A stretch of DNA of 64,000 bases from Chimaeribacter arupi (GTDB lineage Bacteria > Pseudomonadota > Gammaproteobacteria > Enterobacterales > Enterobacteriaceae), in NCBI RefSeq assembly GCF_002858805.1, contig NZ_PJZI01000011.1, forward strand, positions 1 to 64,000, written 5' to 3'. A program made the translations under genes and the position numbers. This document shows positions 1 to 7,737 of the stretch, piece by piece. Positions within the stretch are counted from its first letter, which is position 1. Every line of letters starts with the position of its first letter. Under the pieces are notes generated by a model. That model made no database searches and was not told the DNA's origin. It saw only the letters and a program-made list of their open reading frames with translations.

Positions 1-41
1 GGCGAACACAGGGTTCTCATCAGCCGCCCATCCCCGGATGC

Positions 42-83
42 AAAAGCAGAAGGCCCCGATTTTCATCGGGGCCTTCTGCTTTT
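42..83 (-). terminator. Rho-independent terminator of the tRNA-Ser gene
   Basis: A perfect 19-bp inverted repeat (42-60 with 65-83) encloses a four-base loop. It is GC-rich in the middle and flanked by A and T runs, so it can end transcription in either direction. It lies 5 bp beyond the 3' end of the minus-strand tRNA gene, so its main role is probably to end that transcript. Confidence 0.9.
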
Positions 84-88
84 GAATA

Positions 89-178
89 TGGCGGTGAGGG
101 AGGGATTCGAACCCTCGATACGTTTTCACGTATACACACTTTCCAGGCGTGCTCCTTCAGCCACTCGGACACCTCACC
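89..178 (-). tRNA. serX: tRNA-Ser (anticodon GGA)
   Basis: On the minus strand the 90-nt sequence begins GGTGAGGTGTCCGAG and ends CCCTCACCGCCA. It has a seven-base-pair acceptor stem, an encoded CCA, a GGTTCGAATCC T-arm and the long variable arm of class II tRNAs. The anticodon loop reads CTGGAAA, giving anticodon GGA, which decodes UCC and UCU. E. coli serX, a tRNA-Ser(GGA), also lies next to ghrA, which supports the symbol. Confidence 0.97.
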
Positions 179-218
179 ATATTTTCGTCTCGCCGCTATC
201 GCGTCTCAACGGGGCGCT

Positions 219-247
219 ACTATAGGGAGGTCAGCGCAATGGGTCAA
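219..247 (-). promoter_or_regulatory. sigma-70 promoter of tRNA-Ser
   Basis: On the minus strand TTGACC (242-247) and TATAGT (219-224) are separated by exactly 17 bp. The -10 box is followed by a GC-rich discriminator, the usual signature of stringently controlled stable-RNA promoters. Confidence 0.85.
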
Positions 248-600
248 GCCCCTTTTTTCAGGTTTTTATCGTTTAGTTAAACTTTCAGCAATCTGTTGTT
301 TTAAAAAACAATTTATGACGTAACTCTGCACAGTTCGCCCCGGTTCGCCGTGCCGGCCCCGCGTTTTAAGTGCGCGCCTACCCGGTTACCGCTTCAATGT
401 GCATAAATAGGCAATAAATGGGGTAAATAATGACTAAACAATCAATAGCCTGCTAATAAAGCTGGCAATCCGGCAGTTCGTGGCGCTAAATAGAAAAAAT
501 GCCCGGCCACAAGCCGGGAATAAAATAACCGCGCACAGCGGGCAGGGCAGCGCGCCGCCAGATGCCGGACTGAAACAGGCTAAGGAAATACAGAGGGTTT
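248..600. other. intergenic region between the divergent tRNA-Ser and transporter genes
   Basis: This stretch has an AT-rich part (about 260-320 and 400-450) and GC-rich ends. It must hold the promoter of the transporter gene, but no -35/-10 pair stands out. A GAGGG ribosome binding site (592-596) precedes the ATG at 601. No gene or operator is recognised. Confidence 0.5.
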
Positions 601-2070
601 ATGCATCACACATCCACCACACCGCAGGGCGGGCATCACATTCCTGCCGGTGCCGGGACACTTTTCTTCATCCAGATCTTCTCCACGCTCGGCTTCGCCG
701 TGCTCTACTCCACACTGGTGCTCTATGCCACCAAAAAACTCGGCTTCAGTGAGGGCAACGCCAACGCCATGATGGGCGTTTTCGGCGCCTTTAACTATGG
801 CCTGCATCTGTTCGGCGGCTACCTCGGCGGGCGTTACCTCAGCAACCGCAACCTGTTTGTGCTGGGCATGGTGTTACAGGTGATCGGCTGCTGGCTGATT
901 GCCACGGCCGGGGTCAGCGGGCTGTATTGGGGGCTGGCGATGTTCCTCACCGGCAGCGGCCTGAACGTCACCTGCCTGAACATGATGCTGACGCAGCGCT
1001 TCCGCCCGGAGGATGAGCGGCGTGAGTCGGCGTTCCTCTGGAACTACGCCGGGATGAACCTCGGCTTCTTTATCGGCTTTGCCGTGGCCGGCTATTTCCA
1101 GCTGAGTGAAAACTACCGCGCGCTGTTCCTGTTTGCCACCTTTGGCAACCTGCTGGCGATTGTAATCACCCTGTTGCGCTGGCGCATCCTGAAGGATGTC
1201 AATACCCCGCTGAACGAGGCTTCCCACGGGCGTTTCCGCCTGAACATGCTGATCGGGGTGGTGATCCTGCTGCTGCTGGTGCCGCTGATCCGGGTCTTGC
1301 TGACCCACGCCGGTTTCAGCGGTTATTTCGTGGTGACGCTGGGCGTGCTGATCTTCCTGGCACTGGGCGTGGTCACGCTGCGTCATCCGCAGCGGGATGA
1401 ACGCCGCCGCATGATGGCCTATTTGTTGCTGGCGCTGGGGTCGCTGGTGTTCTGGATGCTCTACCAGTTGGCACCGATGGGCCTGATGCTGTTTACCGAA
1501 CACAATATTGACCTGAACGTCTATGGCCTGCGCGTCGCCCCGCAGTGGGTGCAGAACATCAATACCCTGGTGATTGTGGTGGGCGGGCCGCTGATGGCCT
1601 GGCTGTTCAGCCGCCTGCGCCTGCGCGGCTGGCGCATCGACATCCCGTTGCAGTTTTCTGCCTCGCTGTTCTGCATCGGGCTGGGGATGCTGGTGCTGCC
1701 AATCGGGATCTCACTGGCGGGCGCGGACGGGCTGGTGGCGTTTAAATGGATTGTTGCCAGCTACGTGTTGCAGAGCCTGGGTGAACTGCTGATCTCCCCG
1801 ATTGGCTATGCGATGATCGGCAAACTCGCCCCGGCCCGTTATCAGGGCATCATGATGGGCTGCTGGATGATGGTCACCGGCGTGGCGTCGGTGCTGGCCG
1901 GGTACATCTCTGGGCTGATGCCGCAAAACAGCGGCAGCACGCCGTTGCTTACCAACCCCGGTTACAGCAGTATCTTCAACACGTTAGGCTGGGGGGCAGT
2001 GGCCACCGGTGTGGTATTACTGGTGCTGATACCGTTACTGCGTAAACTGATACAGCGCCCGGCCGCCTGA
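601..2070 (+). CDS. POT/PTR2-family proton-coupled peptide transporter-like MFS protein
   Basis: This is a 489-residue integral membrane protein with about 12 to 14 hydrophobic segments. It begins with a short hydrophilic His-rich tail, then the first membrane helix (about residues 20-45). The stretch around residues 147-160 (LWNYAGMNLGFFIG) resembles the second PTR2 signature, and the arrangement of segments fits proton-dependent oligopeptide transporters. It differs clearly from E. coli DtpA to DtpD as recalled, so the substrate (di/tripeptide or another small compound) is open. A GAGGG ribosome binding site supports the start. It lies alone between serX and ghrA, 47 bp before ghrA, so the two may be cotranscribed. 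Confidence 0.75.
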   Translation: MHHTSTTPQGGHHIPAGAGTLFFIQIFSTLGFAVLYSTLVLYATKKLGFSEGNANAMMGVFGAFNYGLHLFGGYLGGRYLSNRNLFVLGMVLQVIGCWLIATAGVSGLYWGLAMFLTGSGLNVTCLNMMLTQRFRPEDERRESAFLWNYAGMNLGFFIGFAVAGYFQLSENYRALFLFATFGNLLAIVITLLRWRILKDVNTPLNEASHGRFRLNMLIGVVILLLLVPLIRVLLTHAGFSGYFVVTLGVLIFLALGVVTLRHPQRDERRRMMAYLLLALGSLVFWMLYQLAPMGLMLFTEHNIDLNVYGLRVAPQWVQNINTLVIVVGGPLMAWLFSRLRLRGWRIDIPLQFSASLFCIGLGMLVLPIGISLAGADGLVAFKWIVASYVLQSLGELLISPIGYAMIGKLAPARYQGIMMGCWMMVTGVASVLAGYISGLMPQNSGSTPLLTNPGYSSIFNTLGWGAVATGVVLLVLIPLLRKLIQRPAA

Positions 2071-2117
2071 ACCCGCCGCGCGCCGATGGACATGGAATAA
2101 CATCAGGAGGGCAGTGC

Positions 2118-3059
2118 ATGAACATCCTTTTTTATCATCCGACCTTTAACAGCCAGACGTGGGTCACCGGGCTGACGCAACGCCTGCCGGAGGCGCAGGT
2201 GCGCGTCTGGCAACCCGGCGATCATGCCCCGGCGGACTATGCGCTGGTGTGGCAGCCGCCGCGTGAGATGCTGGCGGACCGCAGCGGGCTGAAGGGCATC
2301 TTTGCCCTGGGCGCAGGCGTTGATGCCATTCTGGCGCAGGAGCAGCAGGCACCGGGCACCCTGCCGGCGGGCGTGCCGCTGTTGCGGCTGGAGGACACCG
2401 GCATGGGGCAGCAGATGCAGGAGTATGTGCTGGCCTATGTGCTGCGCTTTTTCCGCCGGATGGATGAGTACCAGCTCCAGCAACAGCAGAAACAGTGGCA
2501 GCCGCTGAAACCCTACCGGCAGGAGAGTTTCCCGATCGGCATTATGGGGGCCGGGGTACTGGGGCAGCAGGTGGCTCAGGTGCTGGTGGCGCTCGGGTTT
2601 ACCGTGCGCTGCTGGAGCCGCAGCCCGAAACAGATCGAAGGCGTTGAGAGTTTCCACGGCCGCGATAATTTACCGGCGTTCCTGAACGGTACCCGGCTGC
2701 TGATCAATCTGTTGCCGAACACGCCGGAGACGGCCGGCATCCTCGATCTGGCGCTGATGAAACAGCTCGCCCCCCAGGCGTATCTGATCAACGCAGCGCG
2801 CGGCGCACACCTGAAAGAGGGTGATTTGCTTACCGCGCTGGATCAGGGGCACCTGGCCGCCGCCGCGCTGGATGTGTTTGCCGATGAGCCGCTGGCGCGG
2901 ATGCACCCGTTCTGGTCACATCCGCGCGTCACGGTGACGCCGCACATCGCGGCCGTGACCCTGCCGGCACAGGCGATGGACCAGATCGCCGCCAACATCC
3001 GCGCCATTGAACAGGGGAAAACCCCGGCCGGAATGGTAGACCGGGATCGCGGTTACTGA
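2118..3059 (+). CDS. ghrA: glyoxylate/hydroxypyruvate reductase A
   Basis: This cytosolic NADPH-dependent enzyme reduces glyoxylate to glycolate and hydroxypyruvate to D-glycerate. The 313 residues match E. coli GhrA (YcdW) from the first residues (NILFYHPTF) to the last (DRxRGY). The nucleotide-binding loop GIMGAGVLG is at 141-149. The catalytic triad of D-2-hydroxyacid dehydrogenases is present as Arg228, Glu257 and His276. An AGGAGGG ribosome binding site sits at the correct distance. In E. coli the next genes are ycdX and ycdY; here ycdX is missing and an accessory block of about 10 kb lies between ghrA and ycdY. Confidence 0.96.
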   Translation: MNILFYHPTFNSQTWVTGLTQRLPEAQVRVWQPGDHAPADYALVWQPPREMLADRSGLKGIFALGAGVDAILAQEQQAPGTLPAGVPLLRLEDTGMGQQMQEYVLAYVLRFFRRMDEYQLQQQQKQWQPLKPYRQESFPIGIMGAGVLGQQVAQVLVALGFTVRCWSRSPKQIEGVESFHGRDNLPAFLNGTRLLINLLPNTPETAGILDLALMKQLAPQAYLINAARGAHLKEGDLLTALDQGHLAAAALDVFADEPLARMHPFWSHPRVTVTPHIAAVTLPAQAMDQIAANIRAIEQGKTPAGMVDRDRGY

Positions 3060-3357
3060 GTCTCTTCTGAACGGTGTATCAGGGTGCCGCCGCTGCGGTG
3101 GCACCTCCCCGCAATGCATTGACCCTAAGCACGATAAAATACGCTGAACCCAATTTAATGCCTCACAACAAAATATAAAATTATGCCATTACGGTAAGCA
3201 AAAAAGATTCTCACGCATTGTGGCCGGATGCCTGCCTCATTATTTTCTATCCAGACGCTAGCTTAATAATATTTTACCGTTCCCCCGTTTCTCAAATAAT
3301 CTGGAAATTCATTATCAGGTATTCACCCTGGCCTGAAGTTATTTGAAGGACACTGAA
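3060..3357. other. AT-rich leader before the accessory operon
   Basis: The 298 bp between ghrA and the flavin monooxygenase gene turn abruptly AT-rich after about 3120. This is likely the left edge of the inserted block and the promoter region of the plus-strand operon. No single promoter, operator or direct repeat could be picked with confidence. Confidence 0.45.
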
Positions 3358-4623
3358 ATGACGGTTGAAAAAAAAGAGATCGATACACTGGTAGTCGGCG
3401 CAGGTCAGGCTGGTGTGGCGATGAGTGAGCATCTGAGCCGGCTGGGGATCCCCCATCTGGTGCTGGAAAAAAGCCGCATTGCAGAGGCATGGCGCAGCGG
3501 ACGCTGGGATTCGTTGGTGGCTAACGGCCCCGCCTGGCATGACCGGTTTCCCGGTATGGAATTTCCGGGTTACACGCCGGACAGTTTTGTCGCAAAAGAG
3601 GATGTGGCTGACTATTTTGTTGCGTATGCAAAAAAATTTAATGCGCCGATCCAAACCGGCGTTGAAGTAAAAAGGGCGACCCGTAATTCGGGGCGGCCGG
3701 GATTTACCATTGAAACCTCTGAAGGGGTTATTGAAGCGCAACGTATTGTCGCGGCCACCGGCCCGTTTCAGCGCCCGGTTATTCCTGCCATTGCGCCTGA
3801 GGATAACCGCCTCTTCCAAATCCACTCTGCGGATTACCGCCATCCCGGGCAATTGCCGGCGGGCGGCGTGCTGGTGGTCGGGGCGGGTTCATCCGGTGTA
3901 CAGATTGCCGATGAGTTGCAGCGTGCCGGGAAAAAGGTCTGGCTCTCCGTCGGCCCGCACGATCGCCCGCCGCGCAGTTATCGCAACCGGGACTTCTGCT
4001 GGTGGCTGGGCGTCCTGGGGTTGTGGGATGCGGCAGCCAGCCAGCCCGGCAAAGAGCATGTCACCATTGCCGTCAGCGGCGCACGGGGCGGCCACACCGT
4101 CGACTTCCGCAAACTGGCTGCGCAGGGCATTAACCTGGTCGGGCTGACGAGCGCGTTCCACCAGGGCGTGGTGAGCTTTCACCCGGATCTGGCCGAAAAT
4201 ATCCACCGCGGGGACGCCAATTACCTGTCGCTGCTGGACGCCGCCGATCGTTACATTGCCCAGAACGGCCTCGACCTGCCGGAAGAGCCTGAGGCGCGCC
4301 ATTTTCTGCCTGATCCCGCCTGCATGACCGCCCCCACGCGGGAGCTTAATCTCGCCGGGGCAGGGATTACCGCCATTATCTGGGCGACCGGTTATGTCGC
4401 GGATTACCGCTGGCTGGAGGTGAATGCCTTTAATGAGCAGCATAAACCGCAGCACCATCGCGGGGTGTCGAGCGAACCGGGCGTCTATTTTCTTGGCCTT
4501 CCCTGGCTCTCCCGCCGGGGGTCAACCTTCATTTGGGGGGTGTGGCACGATGCGAAATACATCGCCGATCAGATTGCCATCCAGCGCCAATACCAGCATT
4601 ACCAGAGCACGTCAGAACGTTGA
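3358..4623 (+). CDS. flavin-dependent monooxygenase-like NAD(P)/FAD oxidoreductase
   Basis: The 421-residue protein has two Rossmann dinucleotide folds: GAGQAG at 14-19 for FAD and GAGSSG at 175-180 for NAD(P)H. It also has the ATG motif near 133 and a second (WATGYVADY) near the C terminus. This layout is that of class B flavoprotein monooxygenases (FMO, YUCCA and CzcO-like proteins), which oxygenate N, S or carbonyl groups. A TTG at 3343 would add five residues, but an AAGGA box 7 bases before the ATG at 3358 favours that start. It is the first gene of a four-gene operon with RidA-like, DUF1028 and M20 proteins. The substrate is unknown. Confidence 0.85.
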   Translation: MTVEKKEIDTLVVGAGQAGVAMSEHLSRLGIPHLVLEKSRIAEAWRSGRWDSLVANGPAWHDRFPGMEFPGYTPDSFVAKEDVADYFVAYAKKFNAPIQTGVEVKRATRNSGRPGFTIETSEGVIEAQRIVAATGPFQRPVIPAIAPEDNRLFQIHSADYRHPGQLPAGGVLVVGAGSSGVQIADELQRAGKKVWLSVGPHDRPPRSYRNRDFCWWLGVLGLWDAAASQPGKEHVTIAVSGARGGHTVDFRKLAAQGINLVGLTSAFHQGVVSFHPDLAENIHRGDANYLSLLDAADRYIAQNGLDLPEEPEARHFLPDPACMTAPTRELNLAGAGITAIIWATGYVADYRWLEVNAFNEQHKPQHHRGVSSEPGVYFLGLPWLSRRGSTFIWGVWHDAKYIADQIAIQRQYQHYQSTSER

Positions 4624-4657
4624 TGCGCCTTCATTCCCGTCAACTCACAGGAAACAG

Positions 4658-5095
4658 ATGATGCCGACACATACCCGCATCCGTATGTTCAATACCAAAG
4701 AAACCTATCCGAACCAGGCCCTGGATAACGATCTCTGCCAGGCTGTGCGCGCCGGGAACACGGTGTATGTCCGTGGTCAGGTAGGCACCGATTTTGAAGG
4801 CAACCTGGTGGGGCTGGGCGATCCCCGTGCGCAGGCTGAGCAGGCGATGAAAAACGTCAAGCAGCTGCTTGAAGAGGCCGGGAGTGACCTGTCACACATT
4901 GTGAAAACCACCACCTACATCATCGACCCACGCTATCGCGAACCTATCTATCTGGAAGTGGGGAAATGGCTGAAAGGGGTCTTTCCCATTTCAACCGGGC
5001 TGGTGGTCTCTGCGCTGGCGCAACCGCAATGGCTGATGGAGATTGATGTGATTGCCGTGATCCCGGACGACTGGAACGCTAAGGAGCCTGTATGA
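4658..5095 (+). CDS. RidA (YjgF/YER057c/UK114) family protein
   Basis: The 145-residue protein belongs to the RidA superfamily, whose founding member hydrolyses reactive enamine/imine intermediates; many relatives act inside catabolic operons. The core runs from about residue 25 (VYVRGQVGTDFEGNLV) to the C-terminal AQPQWLMEIDVIAVIP. The classic RidA active-site arginine near the C terminus (R-x-x-V/I-E) is replaced here by W-L-M-E-I, so imine deaminase activity should not be assumed. Start: AGGA five bases before the ATG at 4658; the adjacent ATG at 4661 is equally possible. Its stop overlaps the start of the DUF1028 gene as ATGA, so the two are translationally coupled. Confidence 0.85.
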   Translation: MMPTHTRIRMFNTKETYPNQALDNDLCQAVRAGNTVYVRGQVGTDFEGNLVGLGDPRAQAEQAMKNVKQLLEEAGSDLSHIVKTTTYIIDPRYREPIYLEVGKWLKGVFPISTGLVVSALAQPQWLMEIDVIAVIPDDWNAKEPV

Positions 5096-5766
5096 CCCTG
5101 TCTATCACCGCCCGGTGCCCGGAGTCGGGGCAATTGGGCATTGCCATCAGCTCCTCCAGCATCGCGGTCGGCGCGCGTTGCCCCTGGCTACAGGCCGGTG
5201 TCGGCGCAGTCTCCAGCCAAAATATCACCTTGCCCGCGTTGGGGCAGCAGATTCTGGCTTATCTGGAAGCGGGCGAAAGCCCGCAGCAGGCGATGAAAAG
5301 TGCGCTGGCAGAAGATCGGTTCAGTGAGTACCGTCAGGTGGCGGTCATCAGTGCGGACGGTGCCACGGCAGTGTTCAGCGGCGATAAAACGCTGGGCATC
5401 TGGCATACGGCACAGGGGGAGAATTGCGTCGCCGCGGGCAATATGCTGGCAGACAAAGCCGTGATGGGTGCCATGGTGGACGCCTTTGCTGCCTCCCGCG
5501 GGGAGCTTACCGGGCGCCTGATCGGTGCCCTGCAGGCCGGGCTGGCACGCGGCGGGGAGGCGGGGCCGTTACATTCTGCCGCGGTAAAAGTCGTTGAGGA
5601 TTACACCTGGCCGGTGGTCGATCTGCGCGTGGACTGGGCGGAGGAAGACCCGGTCGGGCAACTCCAGACGCTGTGGCTGGCCTATGAGCCGCAAATGCAG
5701 GCTTATCTCACCCGCGCGCTGGACCCGCGTGACGCGCCCAGCTACGGGGTGCCGGGTGATGAATGA
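5092..5766 (+). CDS. DUF1028 family protein (putative Ntn-hydrolase)
   Basis: The 224 residues match the DUF1028 family. They begin with the typical TLSITARCPESGQLGIAISS, followed by an SSIAVGARCPW stretch and a VSSQN strand. The family is thought to have an N-terminal-nucleophile hydrolase-like fold; no reaction has been established to my knowledge. Here it is sandwiched between RidA-like and M20 deacylase genes with overlaps on both sides (4 bp and 8 bp), which argues strongly for a shared pathway. A hydrolase acting on an amide or acylated amino compound is a reasonable inference only. Confidence 0.85.
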   Translation: MTLSITARCPESGQLGIAISSSSIAVGARCPWLQAGVGAVSSQNITLPALGQQILAYLEAGESPQQAMKSALAEDRFSEYRQVAVISADGATAVFSGDKTLGIWHTAQGENCVAAGNMLADKAVMGAMVDAFAASRGELTGRLIGALQAGLARGGEAGPLHSAAVKVVEDYTWPVVDLRVDWAEEDPVGQLQTLWLAYEPQMQAYLTRALDPRDAPSYGVPGDE

Positions 5767-6907
5767 ATCTGTGCGGGCGCTGCTGGCGAGGCTGCTCGCG
5801 TTTGATACCACCAGCCGTGAATCCAATCTGGCACTGATTGATTTCATTCATGACTACCTGGCGGAGCACGGCATTCCTTCACAGCGCTTTTACGATGAGG
5901 AGGGGCGTAAAGCGAACCTCTATGCCCGGCTGGGGCCGCCGGGCGGGGGCGGCGTCATGCTCTCCGGCCATACCGACGTGGTGCCGGTTGACGGCCAGTC
6001 CTGGACTGTGCCGCCCTTCAGCCTCACCGAGCGGGAAGGGCGCTGTTACGGGCGCGGCAGTGCCGACATGAAAGGCTTTCTCGCCTGTATGCTGGCTTCG
6101 CTGGCGAATTTCCTGCAACAGCCGCTCAGGATGCCGCTCCACCTGGCCTTTTCTTACGATGAGGAGGTAGGCTGCCTCGGGGTACGCAGTCTGGTTTCCT
6201 ATCTCAACGCCTGTGCAGAAAAACCGGCCATGTGCATCATTGGGGAGCCGACGGAGATGCGCCCGGTGTATGGCCATAAAGGGAAACTGGCCATGCGGTG
6301 CCGGGTACATGGGCATGCCTGCCATTCCGCGTATGCGCCCTCAGGCGTGAATGCCATCCAGTATGCTGCCCGGCTCATCACCCGGCTGGAGGCGTTGGGG
6401 GAGCAGTTGGCAGAGCAGCGCGACAGCCGCTTTGACCCGCCTTACAGCACTTTACAGGTAGGCACCATTCAGGGCGGCACCGCCTTGAATATCGTGCCGC
6501 AAGATTGCCGGTTTGATGTCGAAATCCGCAGCCTGCCGGGGGCAGACGTCGCGGAGGTCACCACCGCGTTACAGGAGTATGCCCAACACACGCTGCTGCC
6601 CATGATGAAACAGGTGGACGGGCGCTGCACCATCCAGTTTGACCCGTTAAGCCACTACCCGGCGTTAATGACCGACCCACAGTCGGCCTTCGCGCAGTGG
6701 ATGATGCAATGGAGCGGCAGTGATGATTTCCGCACCGTGGCGTTCGGCACGGAGGGCGGTTTATTTGATGAGGCGGGCATCGCCACGCTGGTATGCGGCC
6801 CCGGCAGTATGGAACAGGGCCATAAACCCGACGAGTATGTCAGCGTTGATCAACTTGCGCGCTGTATGCAGATGCTGGACAACCTCTGCCGGTGGATGCG
6901 GGCCTGA
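5759..6907 (+). CDS. M20-family metallo-deacylase, ArgE-like (acetylornithine deacetylase-type)
   Basis: The 382-residue protein is a di-zinc amidohydrolase of the M20/ArgE family. Metal and catalytic residues are visible: His71 and Asp73 (GHTDVVP), Asp103 (GSADMKG), Glu135-Glu136 (YDEEVG), Glu163 (GEPTE) and His355 (GHKPDEY). It resembles the ArgE type found in rhizobia and other proteobacteria more than E. coli ArgE. The family removes an N-acyl group from an amino acid or similar compound. Because it is embedded in a catabolic operon, arginine biosynthesis is unlikely to be its role. The ATG at 5759 overlaps the DUF1028 stop by 8 bp; longer in-frame starts would intrude far into that gene. 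Confidence 0.88.
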   Translation: MNESVRALLARLLAFDTTSRESNLALIDFIHDYLAEHGIPSQRFYDEEGRKANLYARLGPPGGGGVMLSGHTDVVPVDGQSWTVPPFSLTEREGRCYGRGSADMKGFLACMLASLANFLQQPLRMPLHLAFSYDEEVGCLGVRSLVSYLNACAEKPAMCIIGEPTEMRPVYGHKGKLAMRCRVHGHACHSAYAPSGVNAIQYAARLITRLEALGEQLAEQRDSRFDPPYSTLQVGTIQGGTALNIVPQDCRFDVEIRSLPGADVAEVTTALQEYAQHTLLPMMKQVDGRCTIQFDPLSHYPALMTDPQSAFAQWMMQWSGSDDFRTVAFGTEGGLFDEAGIATLVCGPGSMEQGHKPDEYVSVDQLARCMQMLDNLCRWMRA

Positions 6908-6913
6908 CGGGTT

Positions 6914-6945
6914 GCGGCTGCCGCTTTCACTCCGGCGGCAGCCGC
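6914..6945. terminator. hairpin between convergent operons
   Basis: An 11-bp perfect inverted repeat (6914-6924 with 6935-6945) with a ten-base loop fills nearly the whole 43-bp gap between the two convergent operons. It lacks a T run, so it may slow or stabilise transcript ends rather than act as a classic terminator. Confidence 0.5.
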
Positions 6946-6950
6946 GGCCG

Positions 6951-7682
6951 TTAATCCACCAGCGAAGGGTCCGCCTCAATCATCAGGTGTTTCATCTCTT
7001 CAAAATGTTGGCGGGAGAAGTCGCTGATTTTTTCCCAATCCTGCGCGGTCTTCTCGGCAACGTCATCAGACAGCACCTTCAGCGGCCGGCCGGTGGACCA
7101 GGCGGTCACCAGAATCTGGCAGGCCCGCTCCAGCGTCCAGATATCATCAAAGGTTTCACCTATCGTCTGCCCGGTCACCATGACACCGTGGTTGCCCATC
7201 AGCAGGCGGCGTTTCCCTGCCAGCAGATCGGCAAGGCGGGCGCCTTCTTCCACCGAGTCAGCCATGCCGCCGTAGAGCGTATCGATCGCCACACGGTTGA
7301 AGTAGCGCGCTGTATTCTGGTCAATCGGCGGAATATGGGGGTGCGCCAGGCAGGCGATGCTGGTGGTATAGACGGGGTGCAAATGCAGGACCACCCGCAC
7401 TTCCGGCAGGCGCTGGTGGATCTGGCCATGAATGGCCCAGGCGGTGGCATCCACATTATCACGCTCTGCGTTGGCGGCGTCGTCCGCATTCAGCAGTAAC
7501 AGATCGCTGGCGCGGAGACGGGAGAAGTGTTTCCACTTCGGGTTGAGTAAAAAGTCTTTCCCGTCAGGGGAAACAGCGGCACTGAAATGGTTCGCCACGG
7601 CTTCATGCATCCCCAGGTGGGCGATAATGCGAAACGTCGCGGCCAGGTCAATACGCGTTTTTTCTTCAAAGGAGAGTGCCAT
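6951..7682 (-). CDS. class II aldolase/adducin family protein
   Basis: The 243-residue protein has the fold of class II aldolases such as L-fuculose-phosphate aldolase and of adducin. Metal-binding histidines are visible at His100 and His102 (LHLHPV) and His165 (MGNHG). The usual catalytic glutamate of the aldolases appears to be replaced: the aligned stretch reads DATAWAIHG (78-86), as in the adducin-like branch. The reaction could therefore be an aldol cleavage, a decarboxylation or another metal-dependent step. It is the last gene of the minus-strand operon behind the transporter and the PhyH oxygenase, so it probably acts on the imported compound or a product of it. Confidence 0.88.
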   Translation of the reverse strand: MALSFEEKTRIDLAATFRIIAHLGMHEAVANHFSAAVSPDGKDFLLNPKWKHFSRLRASDLLLLNADDAANAERDNVDATAWAIHGQIHQRLPEVRVVLHLHPVYTTSIACLAHPHIPPIDQNTARYFNRVAIDTLYGGMADSVEEGARLADLLAGKRRLLMGNHGVMVTGQTIGETFDDIWTLERACQILVTAWSTGRPLKVLSDDVAEKTAQDWEKISDFSRQHFEEMKHLMIEADPSLVD

Positions 7683-7737
7683 AGGTTATCTCTTCAGGCA
7701 TGGCATGCCCCGGCGAGGGAGGCATGCCGATCAAGGG

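Noticed and set aside
480-752. 90-residue open frame overlapping the start of the POT gene
   Set aside because: No ribosome binding site or family; overlaps a well-supported gene in another frame.
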